10,547 bases of DNA from JACQXM01 sp964569425 (GCA_964569425.1 CAZMVD010000139.1:1-10547), one strand, 5' to 3'. Shown: positions 1 to 7,572, numbered from the stretch's first letter. Numbers and translations: made by a program. Notes: generated by a model not told the origin, from the sequence alone.

Positions 1-350
1 TGGCTTACGGATCGTCCTACTAACCACACCTTCTCAGTGCTTTCTCCCGTGACCAAGCGGCCGAGAGCAAAGACACCAATGGCACTTGTGGCGTTCGTCC
101 CCGATTACAGCGGCGGGTCCGCGGTGGAATTGCACCACCTTCCCTTGTCGTCCGCCCGCGGGCGGACACCGGTCATCGCGACGTTCTTTACTTGTCAGTC
201 ATCGGCGCTGGCCGCACCGACCGGGTTTCACACTATCGCCGCAAAAAGTGGCCGTCAAGAAAAAAGTTCCCGGCCTCGCCGCCGCGCGGACCCGGGGGAG
301 ATGATCAGACCGGGGTGCTCGACTTACGATCACGGCATCGGCACTCCGCG
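1..350. other. Non-coding region upstream of the sdh operon
   Basis: No convincing gene was found here. Open frames exist on both strands, but their translations are rich in Arg, Pro and Ser, carry no recognisable motif and overlap one another, as expected by chance in GC-rich DNA. The stretch holds a perfect 18-bp palindrome at 150-167 and an A-rich patch around 240-270. It probably contains the end or flank of an upstream gene outside the window and the regulatory region of sdhC. Confidence 0.5.
150..167. repeat. 18-bp perfect palindrome, possible operator or terminator stem
   Basis: GTCCGCCCGCGGGCGGAC reads the same on both strands. As RNA it would form a 7-bp GC stem with a CGCG tetraloop. 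No clean T-run follows directly, although TTCTTTACTT lies about 17 nt downstream. It could be a terminator of an unseen upstream gene, or a dimeric regulator site about 200 bp upstream of the sdhC promoter. The palindrome is directly seen; its function is not known. Confidence 0.4.
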
Positions 351-379
351 TTTGCAGGGATCTGCGCCGTAAATATAAT
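351..379 (+). promoter_or_regulatory. Predicted sigma70-type promoter of sdhCA
   Basis: A perfect -10 hexamer TATAAT lies at 374-379. It is preceded by TTTGCA at 351-356 (4 of 6 matches to TTGACA), with 17 bp between them. Transcription would start near 386, about 57 nt before the proposed sdhC ATG at 443. The only upstream in-frame ATG of the long sdhC frame (378-380) lies inside the -10 box, so it could not be on this transcript. A TTGACA at 393-398 has no matching -10 downstream. Confidence 0.55.
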
Positions 380-442
380 GGCCGTCTGCCGATTGACAGC
401 GGCCCCGGGCGAGACGCGGCGCCCGGCCCGGCGGACGTTTCC

Positions 443-1199
443 ATGGCGGAGGTACCCGTGGCAGAGCAGCAGGCGGCATCGACCCCCTTTGGCCTTCCTT
501 ATTCGCCGGGTTCACTCGCTGGCCGGACTGGTGCCGGTGGGCGCGTTCCTTTGTATTCACCTGTTAACCAACGCCAGCATACTGGGCGCCGGTGACGGTT
601 CCGAATTTCAAAAATCCGTCGAACGGATCCACGCGCTCGGCCCGCTGCTGGTGCCGGTGGAGATTGCGTTCATCTTTGTTCCGCTGTTGTTTCATGCGCT
701 GCTGGGCGTGCAAATCTGGCTGACCAGCCAGCCCAACACCCAGCACTATCGTTACGGTCGCAACATCCGCTATACCCTGCAGCGCATCACGGGCATCATC
801 GCGTTTCTGTTCATCATCTACCACGTGTGGCAGATGCACTGGTTTGGAGCAGGACTGGGCGGGGGACGCTTTGCGTTGCACGATGCGGCCGGCAACCCTG
901 CCGCGGCGGTGAGCACGGCGGCGGCCATTCAGGCGGGCTGGTGGATCGCCCCGCTGTACGCGATCGGCATCGTGGCCAGCGTGTTTCACCTGGCCAACGG
1001 GGTGTGGACGTCGTTGATCACCTGGGGCATCACCATCCGCCCGCGCACGCAGCAGGTGTCGGCGTACTTCTGTGCGGCGTTCGGCGTGGTGCTGGCACTC
1101 GTGGGGCTTGGAGCGTTGAGCGGCTTTCGCACCTTTCCCGTCGCCACCCCTGCGTCGGGAACTCAACATGCCGCCACCACGCCATCGGAGGGTGGATAA
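443..1199 (+). CDS. sdhC: Succinate dehydrogenase cytochrome b558 subunit, SdhC (apparent N-terminal frameshift)
   Basis: This is the haem-binding membrane anchor of succinate dehydrogenase, passing electrons from the iron-sulfur subunit to quinone. The main frame gives FLIRRVHSLAGLVPVGAF, then IHLLTNAS, LFHALLG, a GIIAFLFIIYHVWQMHW helix and a SVFHLANGVW helix. This is about five membrane helices with histidines placed as in the two-haem B. subtilis-type SdhC family. The start is odd. A natural N-terminus, MAEVPVAEQQAASTP, begins at ATG 443 behind GGCGGA with a 7-nt spacer. It lies in a different frame from the conserved body, and dropping one base from the C run at 483-487 joins them smoothly. 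The 443 frame alone stops at 593-595. In-frame alternatives are TTG 489, which loses only a short tail, or ATG 378, which lies in the predicted -10 box. sdhA follows after 60 bp. Family assignment is firm; the exact start is uncertain. Confidence 0.85.
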
Positions 1200-1213
1200 A
1201 CGCGTGCGATTCT

Positions 1214-1226
1214 CGACGCGGCGTCG
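1214..1226 (+). other. Small inverted repeat between sdhC and sdhA
   Basis: CGACGCGGCGTCG is an inverted repeat that can fold into a 5-bp hairpin in the 60-nt gap between sdhC and sdhA. A pyrimidine stretch, CTTTTTCTT, follows about 15 nt later. It is too weak and too far from the T-run to call a terminator. It may be an RNA-processing or stability element in the sdhCA transcript, or chance. Confidence 0.2.
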
Positions 1227-1259
1227 CGGGGAGTACTTTCGCTTTTTCTTGAGTGAACC

Positions 1260-3254
1260 ATGGCCGGTAAACAGCATGTAGTCGTCGTCGGCGGCGGGCT
1301 CGCGGGTCTGGCCGCCGCCATGAAACTCGCGGAGTCGGGCATCCATGTCTACCTCATCAGCATGGTGCCGGTGAAGCGCTCTCACAGCGTGTGCGCCCAG
1401 GGCGGCATCAACTCGGTCAACGCTTTGACGCGCCAGCAGGGCGACAACGAATGGCTGCATTTCGACGACAGCGTGTACGGCGGCGACTTTCTGCAGCACC
1501 AGCCCCCGGTCAAGGAGATGTGCGACTGGGGCGAGAAGATCGTCGATTTGCTTGACCGTCTCGGCGTGCCGTTCAACCGGACCGCTGAAGGGCTGCGCGA
1601 CCAGCGCCGCTTCGGCGGTACGCTGTACAAACGCACCGCATTCGCCGGCGCCACCACCGGGCAGCAACTCCTCTACGCGCTGGACGAGCAGGTCCGCCGG
1701 TGGGAGGCCGACGGATTAGTAGAGAAGTTTGAATACTGGGAATTCCTCGGGCCGATCATCGACGGGCGCGGCCAATGCCGCGGGGTCGTCGCCCAGGACA
1801 TGTTCACCATGGAGATCCGCTCCTTCGCCGCCGATGCGGTGGTGCTGGCGACCGGTGGCTGCGGACTGGTCTATGGGCGCAGCACCATGTCCATGATCTG
1901 CACCGGCGGCGCCGCGGCCCGGGCCTACAAAGCGGGCGTCAAGTACGCCAACGGCGAGTTCATTCAGGTGCACCCCACGGCCATTCCGGGGACCGACAAA
2001 TTGCGGCTGATGAGCGAAAGCGCCCGCGGCGAGGGCGGCCGCGTCTGGGTGCCGCGCAAGCCGCAGGACGAGCGCAACCCGCGCGACATTCCCGGCAAGG
2101 AACGATATTACTTTCTGGAGGAGCGCTATCCGAAGTATGGCAACCTCGTCCCGCGCGACATCGCCACGCGCGAAATTTTCGACGTGTGCGTCAACCAGGG
2201 TCTCAGCGTCGAGCAGGACCGGCTGTGCGTATACCTCGACGTGACCGAGTTGCCGCCGCCCACGCAGAAAAAGCTCGACGGCATCCTGGAAATTTACGAG
2301 AAGTTCCAGGGCGCCGACCCGCGCCACGAGCCCATGATGATCTTCCCCGCGGTCCATTACTCCATGGGCGGGCTGTGGGTGGATTATGAAAAAGACGCCC
2401 GCACCGGCGGGCTCGTGCTCAATTCCCCGCGGAATCAACATAGCAACATCCCCGGCATTTACGTGATCGGCGAGCAGGACTACCAGTATCACGGCGCCAA
2501 CCGCCTTGGTGCCAACTCGCTGCTGAGCTGCATATTCGCCGGGCTCATCGTCGCCCCGGCCATCGAGAGTTACTTCAAGTCGCTCAAGCACGGCAGCGCC
2601 GCCGATCAGCCCGTTTCTCTTTTCGACGGCGCCGTCAAGCACCACCAGGACGCCGCCGACCGGCTGATCAACAACGCCGGCAAGGAGAACCCGTACAAGC
2701 TCCATCAGGAACTGGGCGACTGGATGACCCGAAACGTCACCGTTGTCCGCCGCAACAAGGACATCCAGGCCACACTCGACAAGATCGGCGAGTTCGAAGA
2801 GCGCTACCGCCACGTGGCATTAACGGACAAAGGCAACTGGACCAACCAGAACTTCAGCTTCACCCGCGCCTTGGGCGACATGATCCTGCTGGCGCGGATC
2901 ATCGCGCAGGGGGCGCTGCTGCGCGACGAGTGCCGCGGGGCGCATTACAAGCCCGAGTTCGAGATTCCCGGCCCCCAGGCCGACGACCCCGCCGAACTCC
3001 GCCGCCAGGCTGAGCAGTGGTGCAAACGCTTCCGCGATCAGCGCGACAAGTGGCTCAAGACCACCATCGCCACCCACACGCCCGAGGGGCCGGTGTTCAG
3101 CTTGGAAGAGGTGGACACCAGCCTGATCCCGCCGCGCCCGCGCACCTACGGTCTGAAAGGCGCGGAGATTATCGAGGAAGTTTGGCGGGAAATGGACAAG
3201 CCTTCGACATCCAAGCCCCGACCCGCCGCCGTTGGCGCCTCTGGATCGGCCTAG
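1260..3254 (+). CDS. sdhA: Succinate dehydrogenase flavoprotein subunit, SdhA
   Basis: This catalytic subunit oxidises succinate to fumarate in the TCA cycle and feeds electrons to the quinone pool. The 664-aa length and motifs match the B. subtilis/Wolinella-type SdhA/FrdA family. It has an N-terminal Rossmann GGGLAG for FAD (residues 11-16) and SHSVCAQGGI with His42 as the expected covalent flavin site. HPTA (His238), SARGEGG (Arg256), PRDIATR (299-305, holding the proton-transfer arginine), HYSMGG (His366) and RLGANSLL (Arg415) form the dicarboxylate site. The C-terminal domain ends with the typical RPRTYGLKGAEIIEEVW, followed by a short Pro/Ala/Ser-rich tail. The ATG has only a weak ribosome site. 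Although sdhB normally follows, the next gene is convergent and unrelated. Fumarate reductase is the alternative reading, because sequence alone does not separate the two directions in this family. Confidence 0.96.
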   Translation: MAGKQHVVVVGGGLAGLAAAMKLAESGIHVYLISMVPVKRSHSVCAQGGINSVNALTRQQGDNEWLHFDDSVYGGDFLQHQPPVKEMCDWGEKIVDLLDRLGVPFNRTAEGLRDQRRFGGTLYKRTAFAGATTGQQLLYALDEQVRRWEADGLVEKFEYWEFLGPIIDGRGQCRGVVAQDMFTMEIRSFAADAVVLATGGCGLVYGRSTMSMICTGGAAARAYKAGVKYANGEFIQVHPTAIPGTDKLRLMSESARGEGGRVWVPRKPQDERNPRDIPGKERYYFLEERYPKYGNLVPRDIATREIFDVCVNQGLSVEQDRLCVYLDVTELPPPTQKKLDGILEIYEKFQGADPRHEPMMIFPAVHYSMGGLWVDYEKDARTGGLVLNSPRNQHSNIPGIYVIGEQDYQYHGANRLGANSLLSCIFAGLIVAPAIESYFKSLKHGSAADQPVSLFDGAVKHHQDAADRLINNAGKENPYKLHQELGDWMTRNVTVVRRNKDIQATLDKIGEFEERYRHVALTDKGNWTNQNFSFTRALGDMILLARIIAQGALLRDECRGAHYKPEFEIPGPQADDPAELRRQAEQWCKRFRDQRDKWLKTTIATHTPEGPVFSLEEVDTSLIPPRPRTYGLKGAEIIEEVWREMDKPSTSKPRPAAVGASGSA

Positions 3255-3282
3255 ATTCAGGCGAATGGTCCACGGCACAGGA

Positions 3283-4494
3283 TCAGGATATCGCCTCGCC
3301 GTCGGCGTACACGGCGATGGGCCCGCTGTTCTCCTGAAACACAGATTCCCATCCACTTGCGCCGCGATTGATCGGCCAGACGGAGAGGTCCGCCGGCACG
3401 CCGGCGCGCAGCGACCCCGCCACCGCCGTCAAACCCAGTGCCCGGGCGCCGCGGACGGTGCCCATTTCCAACAGCGACTGCGCGGGCAGTTCGGGGAAGT
3501 TGTGCCGCAGGAAGCGCATTTCGTCCATCAGCGACAACGACGGGTTCGACGCCAGGCTGTCGGTTCCCAGGCAAACGTTGATACCCGCCGCTAGCATTTC
3601 CCGGAAACGATGGGGCGAATGTCCGAAGGCGGCGTGAGTACGGGGGCAGAACGCCACGTGCGCGTTGCGGCGCGCCATGGTGGCAAGGTCTTCGTCCGAA
3701 ACATAGTTGGCGTGGGCCAGAATGGTCCGCGGCGTCAGCAGTCCGCATCCCTCGGCCAGTGCCACGGGTCGGCACTGGCTCGCGGGAATCCGGTCGTCCC
3801 ACAGACCCATGCCCTGTAGAAACGCGGTCAGCGGCCCGGCCGCACGTTCGGTGAACAGTTCCTCCTCCCGCGTTTCGGCCAGGTGAATGCACAATGCCAA
3901 TTGGCTTGTTTCCGCGGCCGCCGCGCAGGCGCGCAGCCCGTCGGGTTCCACCGTATAGGGCGCATGCGGCGACAGGCCGAAGTGCAATCGCTCCCCGGCC
4001 ATGTCCATCGCCGTGGCCGCGGCGATGCGCTCCGCGAGTAATTGGCGCACCGGCCCGAGGGCGATGATTTCGCCGAAGGACACCACGCGCAGACGAGTGG
4101 CGGCCAGCGCTGCGCGCGTCCAGGCGGGGCAACGGGTGATATCGCCGACGGTGGTGACGCCAGCGGCGAGTGACAGTGCGGCGCCCTCGCGGACAGCGGC
4201 GGCGGCGGACTCCGGCGTAAAGGGCGATGGCCGAAGTTCGCTCACCAGTCGTCGGAGCCAGTCGCAAAAATCCGGCCCGGGCGGCACCCGCCCCGCGAGG
4301 GGAGTGAGTTCCAGGTGGGTGTGCGCGTTGACCAGTCCGGGCAGAATGACCGCGTCACCAAAGTCGATGATCGGCGCGCCGCCCACGCGGTGCGCCGGCC
4401 CGACGTCCGCGATGGCGCCCCTTCCCACCTCCACGGCGCCGGACTCGATGGGTGCACCGGCGACCGGCACCACGAATCGCGCGGCGAGTTTCAT
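3283..4494 (-). CDS. Amidohydrolase-superfamily deaminase (MtaD / aminodeoxyfutalosine deaminase-like)
   Basis: The 403-aa protein is a metal-dependent hydrolase of the TIM-barrel amidohydrolase superfamily, cyclic-deaminase branch. Metal and catalytic residues are all present: NAHTH (His58, His60), HLAET (His204, Glu207), LAHANY (His261) and GTDS (Asp312). SPHAPYT (His177) and SNPSLSLMDEM are typical of S-adenosylhomocysteine/methylthioadenosine deaminases and of aminodeoxyfutalosine deaminase (menaquinone futalosine pathway). The exact substrate cannot be read from sequence. The CPRTHAAFGH segment resembles CPFSNRLLSG of the Helicobacter-type enzyme in position, which makes a futalosine role possible but unproven. 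It is the last gene of the minus-strand operon. Its ATG overlaps the stop of the upstream acetyltransferase by 4 nt (ATGA), suggesting coupled translation. Its stop lies 28 bp from the convergent sdhA stop. Confidence 0.85.
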   Translation of the reverse strand: MKLAARFVVPVAGAPIESGAVEVGRGAIADVGPAHRVGGAPIIDFGDAVILPGLVNAHTHLELTPLAGRVPPGPDFCDWLRRLVSELRPSPFTPESAAAAVREGAALSLAAGVTTVGDITRCPAWTRAALAATRLRVVSFGEIIALGPVRQLLAERIAAATAMDMAGERLHFGLSPHAPYTVEPDGLRACAAAAETSQLALCIHLAETREEELFTERAAGPLTAFLQGMGLWDDRIPASQCRPVALAEGCGLLTPRTILAHANYVSDEDLATMARRNAHVAFCPRTHAAFGHSPHRFREMLAAGINVCLGTDSLASNPSLSLMDEMRFLRHNFPELPAQSLLEMGTVRGARALGLTAVAGSLRAGVPADLSVWPINRGASGWESVFQENSGPIAVYADGEAIS

Positions 4495-5294
4495 TGTGCG
4501 TCGCCCAGGTCGCCGTCACCCGCGCGGCAGAATTCGACCAGCGTGCCGTCGCACACGAACCCGGCCTGCTCGAAGAACGCGATGCGCTGTGTGCGGCGCC
4601 TGTCCACCTGCGTGTAGACGTGCCGCATCTCGAGCCGCCGCGCCAACGCCAGCACATGACCCAGCAGCGCGCCGCCGGTTCCGCGCGCTTCGTGCCCCGC
4701 GAGCACGGCGAAATGCAGCACCCGGCAGATGTCGCCCACCTGGTACAGCGCACAGCGCCCCGCCGGCCGGCCCCCGACGAGCGCCACGACGGCGTCGAGC
4801 TGGGGGTCGTCAAGCCGCTCGTTATGCGCGTCAGCGCGGAGTGCCAGGTCATCGGCACTGCCGACCATCCCGTCCGCCAGCCAGGTGGCTCGATAGGCGG
4901 CCCGCGCCGCGCGCGCGGGAACCACGCGAACCTCGGGCGCGGGCTCCCATTCCCTCCATTGCGTCAACACCAGCGCCGCCAGGTCCCGTCGTGTGTAGTC
5001 ATGCGAGACCAGCGCGCCTTCCAACGGTGCAACCGGCTGGTGTTCCGCCGGCGCCCATCGCCCGCAGGTCAGCCCGCGATCGGAAAACCACCGCTCCACC
5101 TCCGCGACGATCGCAGACGGATTCGCGCTTTCCGCAAGCAGCACCTCTCGGAACTGGTTTACGGCCGGCAGAGTGCCGAACCGGTCACAGTAGTAGGCAA
5201 TGCCCCCGCTGAGCGTTTCCTTGTCGCAAAGCTGCGCGGCATACGCCTGGCTGGAGCGCAGAAGCGAGCCGGTGGTGGTTCGTTGAAAGGTCAT
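4491..5294 (-). CDS. GNAT-family N-acetyltransferase with divergent N-terminal half
   Basis: The C-terminal half (about residues 165-256) is a GNAT acyl-CoA transferase domain. A strand VVALVGGRPAGRCALY is followed by VLHFAVLAGHEARGTGGALL, with the pyrophosphate-binding Arg-Gly-Thr-Gly-Gly turn (204-208), and by YTQVDRRRTQRIAFFEQAGF, typical of motif B. The first 130 residues lack an acetyl-CoA motif. Their pattern (LPAVNQFREVLL, AIVAEVERWFSDRGL, then a Trp-rich stretch) looks like a degenerate first GNAT repeat, as in tandem-GNAT proteins; this is inference. The substrate is unknown. The ATG overlaps the gatA stop, and the stop overlaps the amidohydrolase ATG, each by 4 nt. The gene is therefore translationally coupled on both sides, and all three proteins are probably made together. 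Confidence 0.8.
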   Translation of the reverse strand: MTFQRTTTGSLLRSSQAYAAQLCDKETLSGGIAYYCDRFGTLPAVNQFREVLLAESANPSAIVAEVERWFSDRGLTCGRWAPAEHQPVAPLEGALVSHDYTRRDLAALVLTQWREWEPAPEVRVVPARAARAAYRATWLADGMVGSADDLALRADAHNERLDDPQLDAVVALVGGRPAGRCALYQVGDICRVLHFAVLAGHEARGTGGALLGHVLALARRLEMRHVYTQVDRRRTQRIAFFEQAGFVCDGTLVEFCRAGDGDLGDAQ

Positions 5295-6757
5295 GGCCGA
5301 GCCTGATCCGTGTGCGGCGGCTTGCGGCCATGGTGATCGGTCATCTGCTGATACTGATGCGCCGCGGCGAGTAGCGTTTCTTCTCCGAAGGCCGGGCCCA
5401 TCAGTTGCAGCCCGATCGGCAGCCCTGCGGCATCAAACCCGCACGGCACGCTGAGCGCGGGAATGCCCGCGAGATTGGCGGAGACGGTGTAGACGTCCTC
5501 CAGGTACATGGTCAGGGGGTCGCCGGTTTTCTCCCCAAGGCGAAAAGCGGTGGTCGGTGCAACCGGCGAGGCGATGACATCGACCTGCTGAAAGGCGGTC
5601 TCGAAATCGCGGCGGATAAGCGTGCGAACCTTGAGGGCCTTGAGGTAATACGCGTCGTAATAGCCGGCGGAAAGGGCATAGGTCCCGAGCATGATGCGGC
5701 ACTTGACTTCCGGGCCGAAGCCTTCGCCGCGCGAGGCGCTGTACAGCTCGATAATATCCGTTGCGTGGGAGGAGCGGTGCCCGAAGTGAACGCCATCAAA
5801 GCGCGCCAGGTTGCTCGAAGCCTCTGCCGTCGCGATGAGGTAATAACACGCAATCGCATAGGGCAGGTGCGGCAGGTGCACCTCACTGACCACGGCCCCT
5901 CCCGACTCCATGACCTGCACCGCCGCCTGCACCGCGGCGCGCACTTCGGAATGCAGTCCTTCGCCGAAGGACTCCGCGCACAGTCCGATGCGCAGGCCCT
6001 GGAGCGGCCGACCCAGGGCCGCGACGAAATCGGGCACCGGCGCTGCGGCGCAGGTTGAATCGCGCGGATCGTGCCCCGCGATCACCTTGAGCAACAGCGC
6101 GGCGTCGCGCGCGTCCTCGGCAAGCGGGCCGATCTGGTCGAGGCTGCTGCCATAGGCGACGAGTCCGTAGCGCGAGACACGACCGTAAGTCGGTTTGAGG
6201 CCGACAACGCCGCAAAAGGCGGCGGGCTGACGGATGGATCCGCCGGTGTCGCTCCCCAGAGCCCCGGCCGCCATACGTGCCGCCACCGCAGCCGCGGAGC
6301 CGCCCGAAGAGCCGCCGGCGACCCGCGCCTTGTCCCAGGGGTTGCATGTGGTGCAAAAGGCGCTGTTTTCGGTGCTGGAGCCCATGCCGAACTCGTCAAG
6401 ATTGGTCTTGCCGATGGCGATGGCGCCGGCGGCATCGAGGCGTTCGACCACATGCGCGTTGTATTGCGCTCGGAAATGTTCGAGTCCGCGCGAGCCGCAG
6501 GTGGTCGGTCGCTGTGCGGTGGAGATGTTGTCCTTGAGGGCCACGGGCACGCCAGCGAGTGGGCCGAGCGTTTCGCCGCGGGCGCGGGCGGCATCGACGG
6601 CACGGGCGCGGTCGAGGGCGCCGTCGGCATCCACGGAAAGGAACGCGCGAAGACCGTGGTCGCCGCGGGTGATCTGCTCAAGACAAGCGCAGACGACCTC
6701 TTCCGCGGAGCGTTCGCCGTGAGCGATCTGCTGTGCTGTCTCGTTGACCGAACCCAT
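5291..6757 (-). CDS. gatA: Asp-tRNA(Asn)/Glu-tRNA(Gln) amidotransferase subunit A, GatA
   Basis: GatA is the glutaminase subunit of the GatCAB complex. It releases ammonia from glutamine so that mischarged Glu-tRNA(Gln) and/or Asp-tRNA(Asn) can be amidated in the cytoplasm. The 488-aa protein is full length and carries the amidase-signature Ser-cisSer-Lys triad. Lys75 is in PVALKDN, the cis-serine Ser150 in AGGSSGGSAA, and the nucleophile Ser174 in GSDTGGSIRQPAAFCG. KPTYGRVSRYGLVAYGSSLDQIGP is the characteristic GatA block, rather than that of a generic amidase, and the C-terminus ends in the usual GLPIGLQLMGP. gatC lies 76 bp upstream, which supports the assignment. gatB does not follow; a GNAT gene overlapping by 4 nt takes that place. 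An AGGA sits only 2 nt before the ATG, so ribosome-site spacing is unusually tight. Confidence 0.95.
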   Translation of the reverse strand: MGSVNETAQQIAHGERSAEEVVCACLEQITRGDHGLRAFLSVDADGALDRARAVDAARARGETLGPLAGVPVALKDNISTAQRPTTCGSRGLEHFRAQYNAHVVERLDAAGAIAIGKTNLDEFGMGSSTENSAFCTTCNPWDKARVAGGSSGGSAAAVAARMAAGALGSDTGGSIRQPAAFCGVVGLKPTYGRVSRYGLVAYGSSLDQIGPLAEDARDAALLLKVIAGHDPRDSTCAAAPVPDFVAALGRPLQGLRIGLCAESFGEGLHSEVRAAVQAAVQVMESGGAVVSEVHLPHLPYAIACYYLIATAEASSNLARFDGVHFGHRSSHATDIIELYSASRGEGFGPEVKCRIMLGTYALSAGYYDAYYLKALKVRTLIRRDFETAFQQVDVIASPVAPTTAFRLGEKTGDPLTMYLEDVYTVSANLAGIPALSVPCGFDAAGLPIGLQLMGPAFGEETLLAAAHQYQQMTDHHGRKPPHTDQARP

Positions 6758-6833
6758 ATCCTGAAGTCAGAAACAGGCGAGGCGCTCCAAACGACACAGG
6801 CCCGAAGGCGGTGCCACCGTCCTGTTGCCGCGC

Positions 6834-7151
6834 TTACGCGGTTTCCTGATCAAGCACACGGGGCACCTGGAAGAACGATTCGTGGTGCCCGGGCGCGTTG
6901 GCAAGCGCCGTTTCGACGGACCAGCCTTCCCGGGGCGCGTCCTCGCGGAACACGTTGTGCAGCGGCAACGGGTGGGCCGTGGGCGGCACGTCGCGCGTGT
7001 CGAGTTCGTTGAGCTGTTCCACGTAGGCCAGCACCCGAGAAAGTTGCGCCGCGTAGCGCGCCACCTCGTCGTCGGTGATCTTGAGCCGCGCCAGGTGCGC
7101 GACCTGTCGAACAGTTTGCTCGTCCAGCGTTTGGTTCATAGGCTCTGACAT
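6834..7151 (-). CDS. gatC: Asp-tRNA(Asn)/Glu-tRNA(Gln) amidotransferase subunit C, GatC
   Basis: GatC is the small stabilising subunit that wraps around the GatA-GatB interface. The protein (105 aa from this start) shows the family pattern. It begins with VRQVAHLARLKITDDEVARY, continues with a helix LSRVLAYVEQLNELDT, then VPPTAHPLPLHNVFREDAP, and ends in FFQVPRVLD, the classic GatC tail. The start is uncertain. ATG 7151 (MSEPMNQT) and ATG 7139 (MNQTLDEQ) are both reasonable, and neither has a strong ribosome site. The frame stays open upstream to 7217, but that part is unlike GatC. It lies 37 bp after the DUF423 gene and 76 bp before gatA in the same orientation. Confidence 0.92.
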   Translation of the reverse strand: MSEPMNQTLDEQTVRQVAHLARLKITDDEVARYAAQLSRVLAYVEQLNELDTRDVPPTAHPLPLHNVFREDAPREGWSVETALANAPGHHESFFQVPRVLDQETA

Positions 7152-7188
7152 TTCCACGTATCCGGTGGGCTTCGTCGGACCCACGCTG

Positions 7189-7566
7189 TCAGCTCGACGG
7201 ACCACGCAGCGCCGCAATGGCCAGCATCAACCATCCCACAATCATACAAACGCCGCCCAGCGGCGTGACCGGACCGAGCCACTTCCAACCGGCCAACGAC
7301 AGACCGTAAATGCTGCCGGAGAAAAGCACAACGCCGATCAGAAACAGCACCCCAGCGGCGGTAGCGGCGCCGGAGGGGCGCACACTCATAACCCACGCGG
7401 CCGCGAGCAGCGCCAACGCATGGTACATCTGGTAACGCACACCAACTTCGAAGCTGGCCAGTTTAGCCTCGTCCAGGCGGCCCTTCAGTCCATGAGCGGC
7501 GAACGCGCCGAGCGCGACGGCGATCAGTCCATTGACGGCGGCGACGGCAATCCACTTTCCGCTCAC
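7189..7566 (-). CDS. DUF423 family small membrane protein (YgdD-like)
   Basis: This is a short integral membrane protein of about 125 aa, the usual length for DUF423. It has an N-terminal AAVNGLIAVALGAFAAHGLK with the family's GAFAAHGL signature. It continues with FEVGVRYQMYHALALLAAAW, a helix VLFLIGVVLFSGSIYGL and a final PLGGVCMIVGWLMLAIAAL after the typical GPVTPLGG. About four membrane helices are visible, and the biochemical role of the family is unknown. AAGGAGG directly abuts the ATG at 7572, but is ideally placed, 6 nt away, for the in-frame GTG at 7566, so GTG is the likelier start. The frame extends to 8115 upstream, but that part is non-family shadow sequence. It is the first gene of the minus-strand run leading to gatC. 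Confidence 0.88.
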   Translation of the reverse strand: MSGKWIAVAAVNGLIAVALGAFAAHGLKGRLDEAKLASFEVGVRYQMYHALALLAAAWVMSVRPSGAATAAGVLFLIGVVLFSGSIYGLSLAGWKWLGPVTPLGGVCMIVGWLMLAIAALRGPSS

Positions 7567-7572
7567 AGTCAT

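Noticed and set aside
37..372. Plus-strand 111-aa open frame at the left end
   Set aside because: There is no ribosome site or motif, it runs through the palindrome and the -35 region, and its composition looks random.
192..488. N-terminal extension of sdhC in the main frame
   Set aside because: The translation is Arg/Pro-rich and unlike any SdhC, and the ATG at 378 falls in the predicted -10 box.
564..1667. Minus-strand 367-aa open frame opposite sdhC and the start of sdhA
   Set aside because: It spans two genes on the other strand, has no family motif and shows shadow-like composition.
1716..2813. Minus-strand 365-aa open frame opposite sdhA
   Set aside because: It lies entirely inside the strongly conserved sdhA gene and has no motif of its own.
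3296..3317. Hairpin TCGCCGT/ACGGCGA as a bidirectional terminator between sdhA and the amidohydrolase
   Set aside because: It lies within the amidohydrolase coding region, has an 8-nt loop and lacks T-runs.
4001..5212. Plus-strand 403-aa open frame opposite the amidohydrolase and GNAT genes
   Set aside because: Its Arg/Pro/Ala-rich low-complexity translation lies opposite two well-supported coupled genes.
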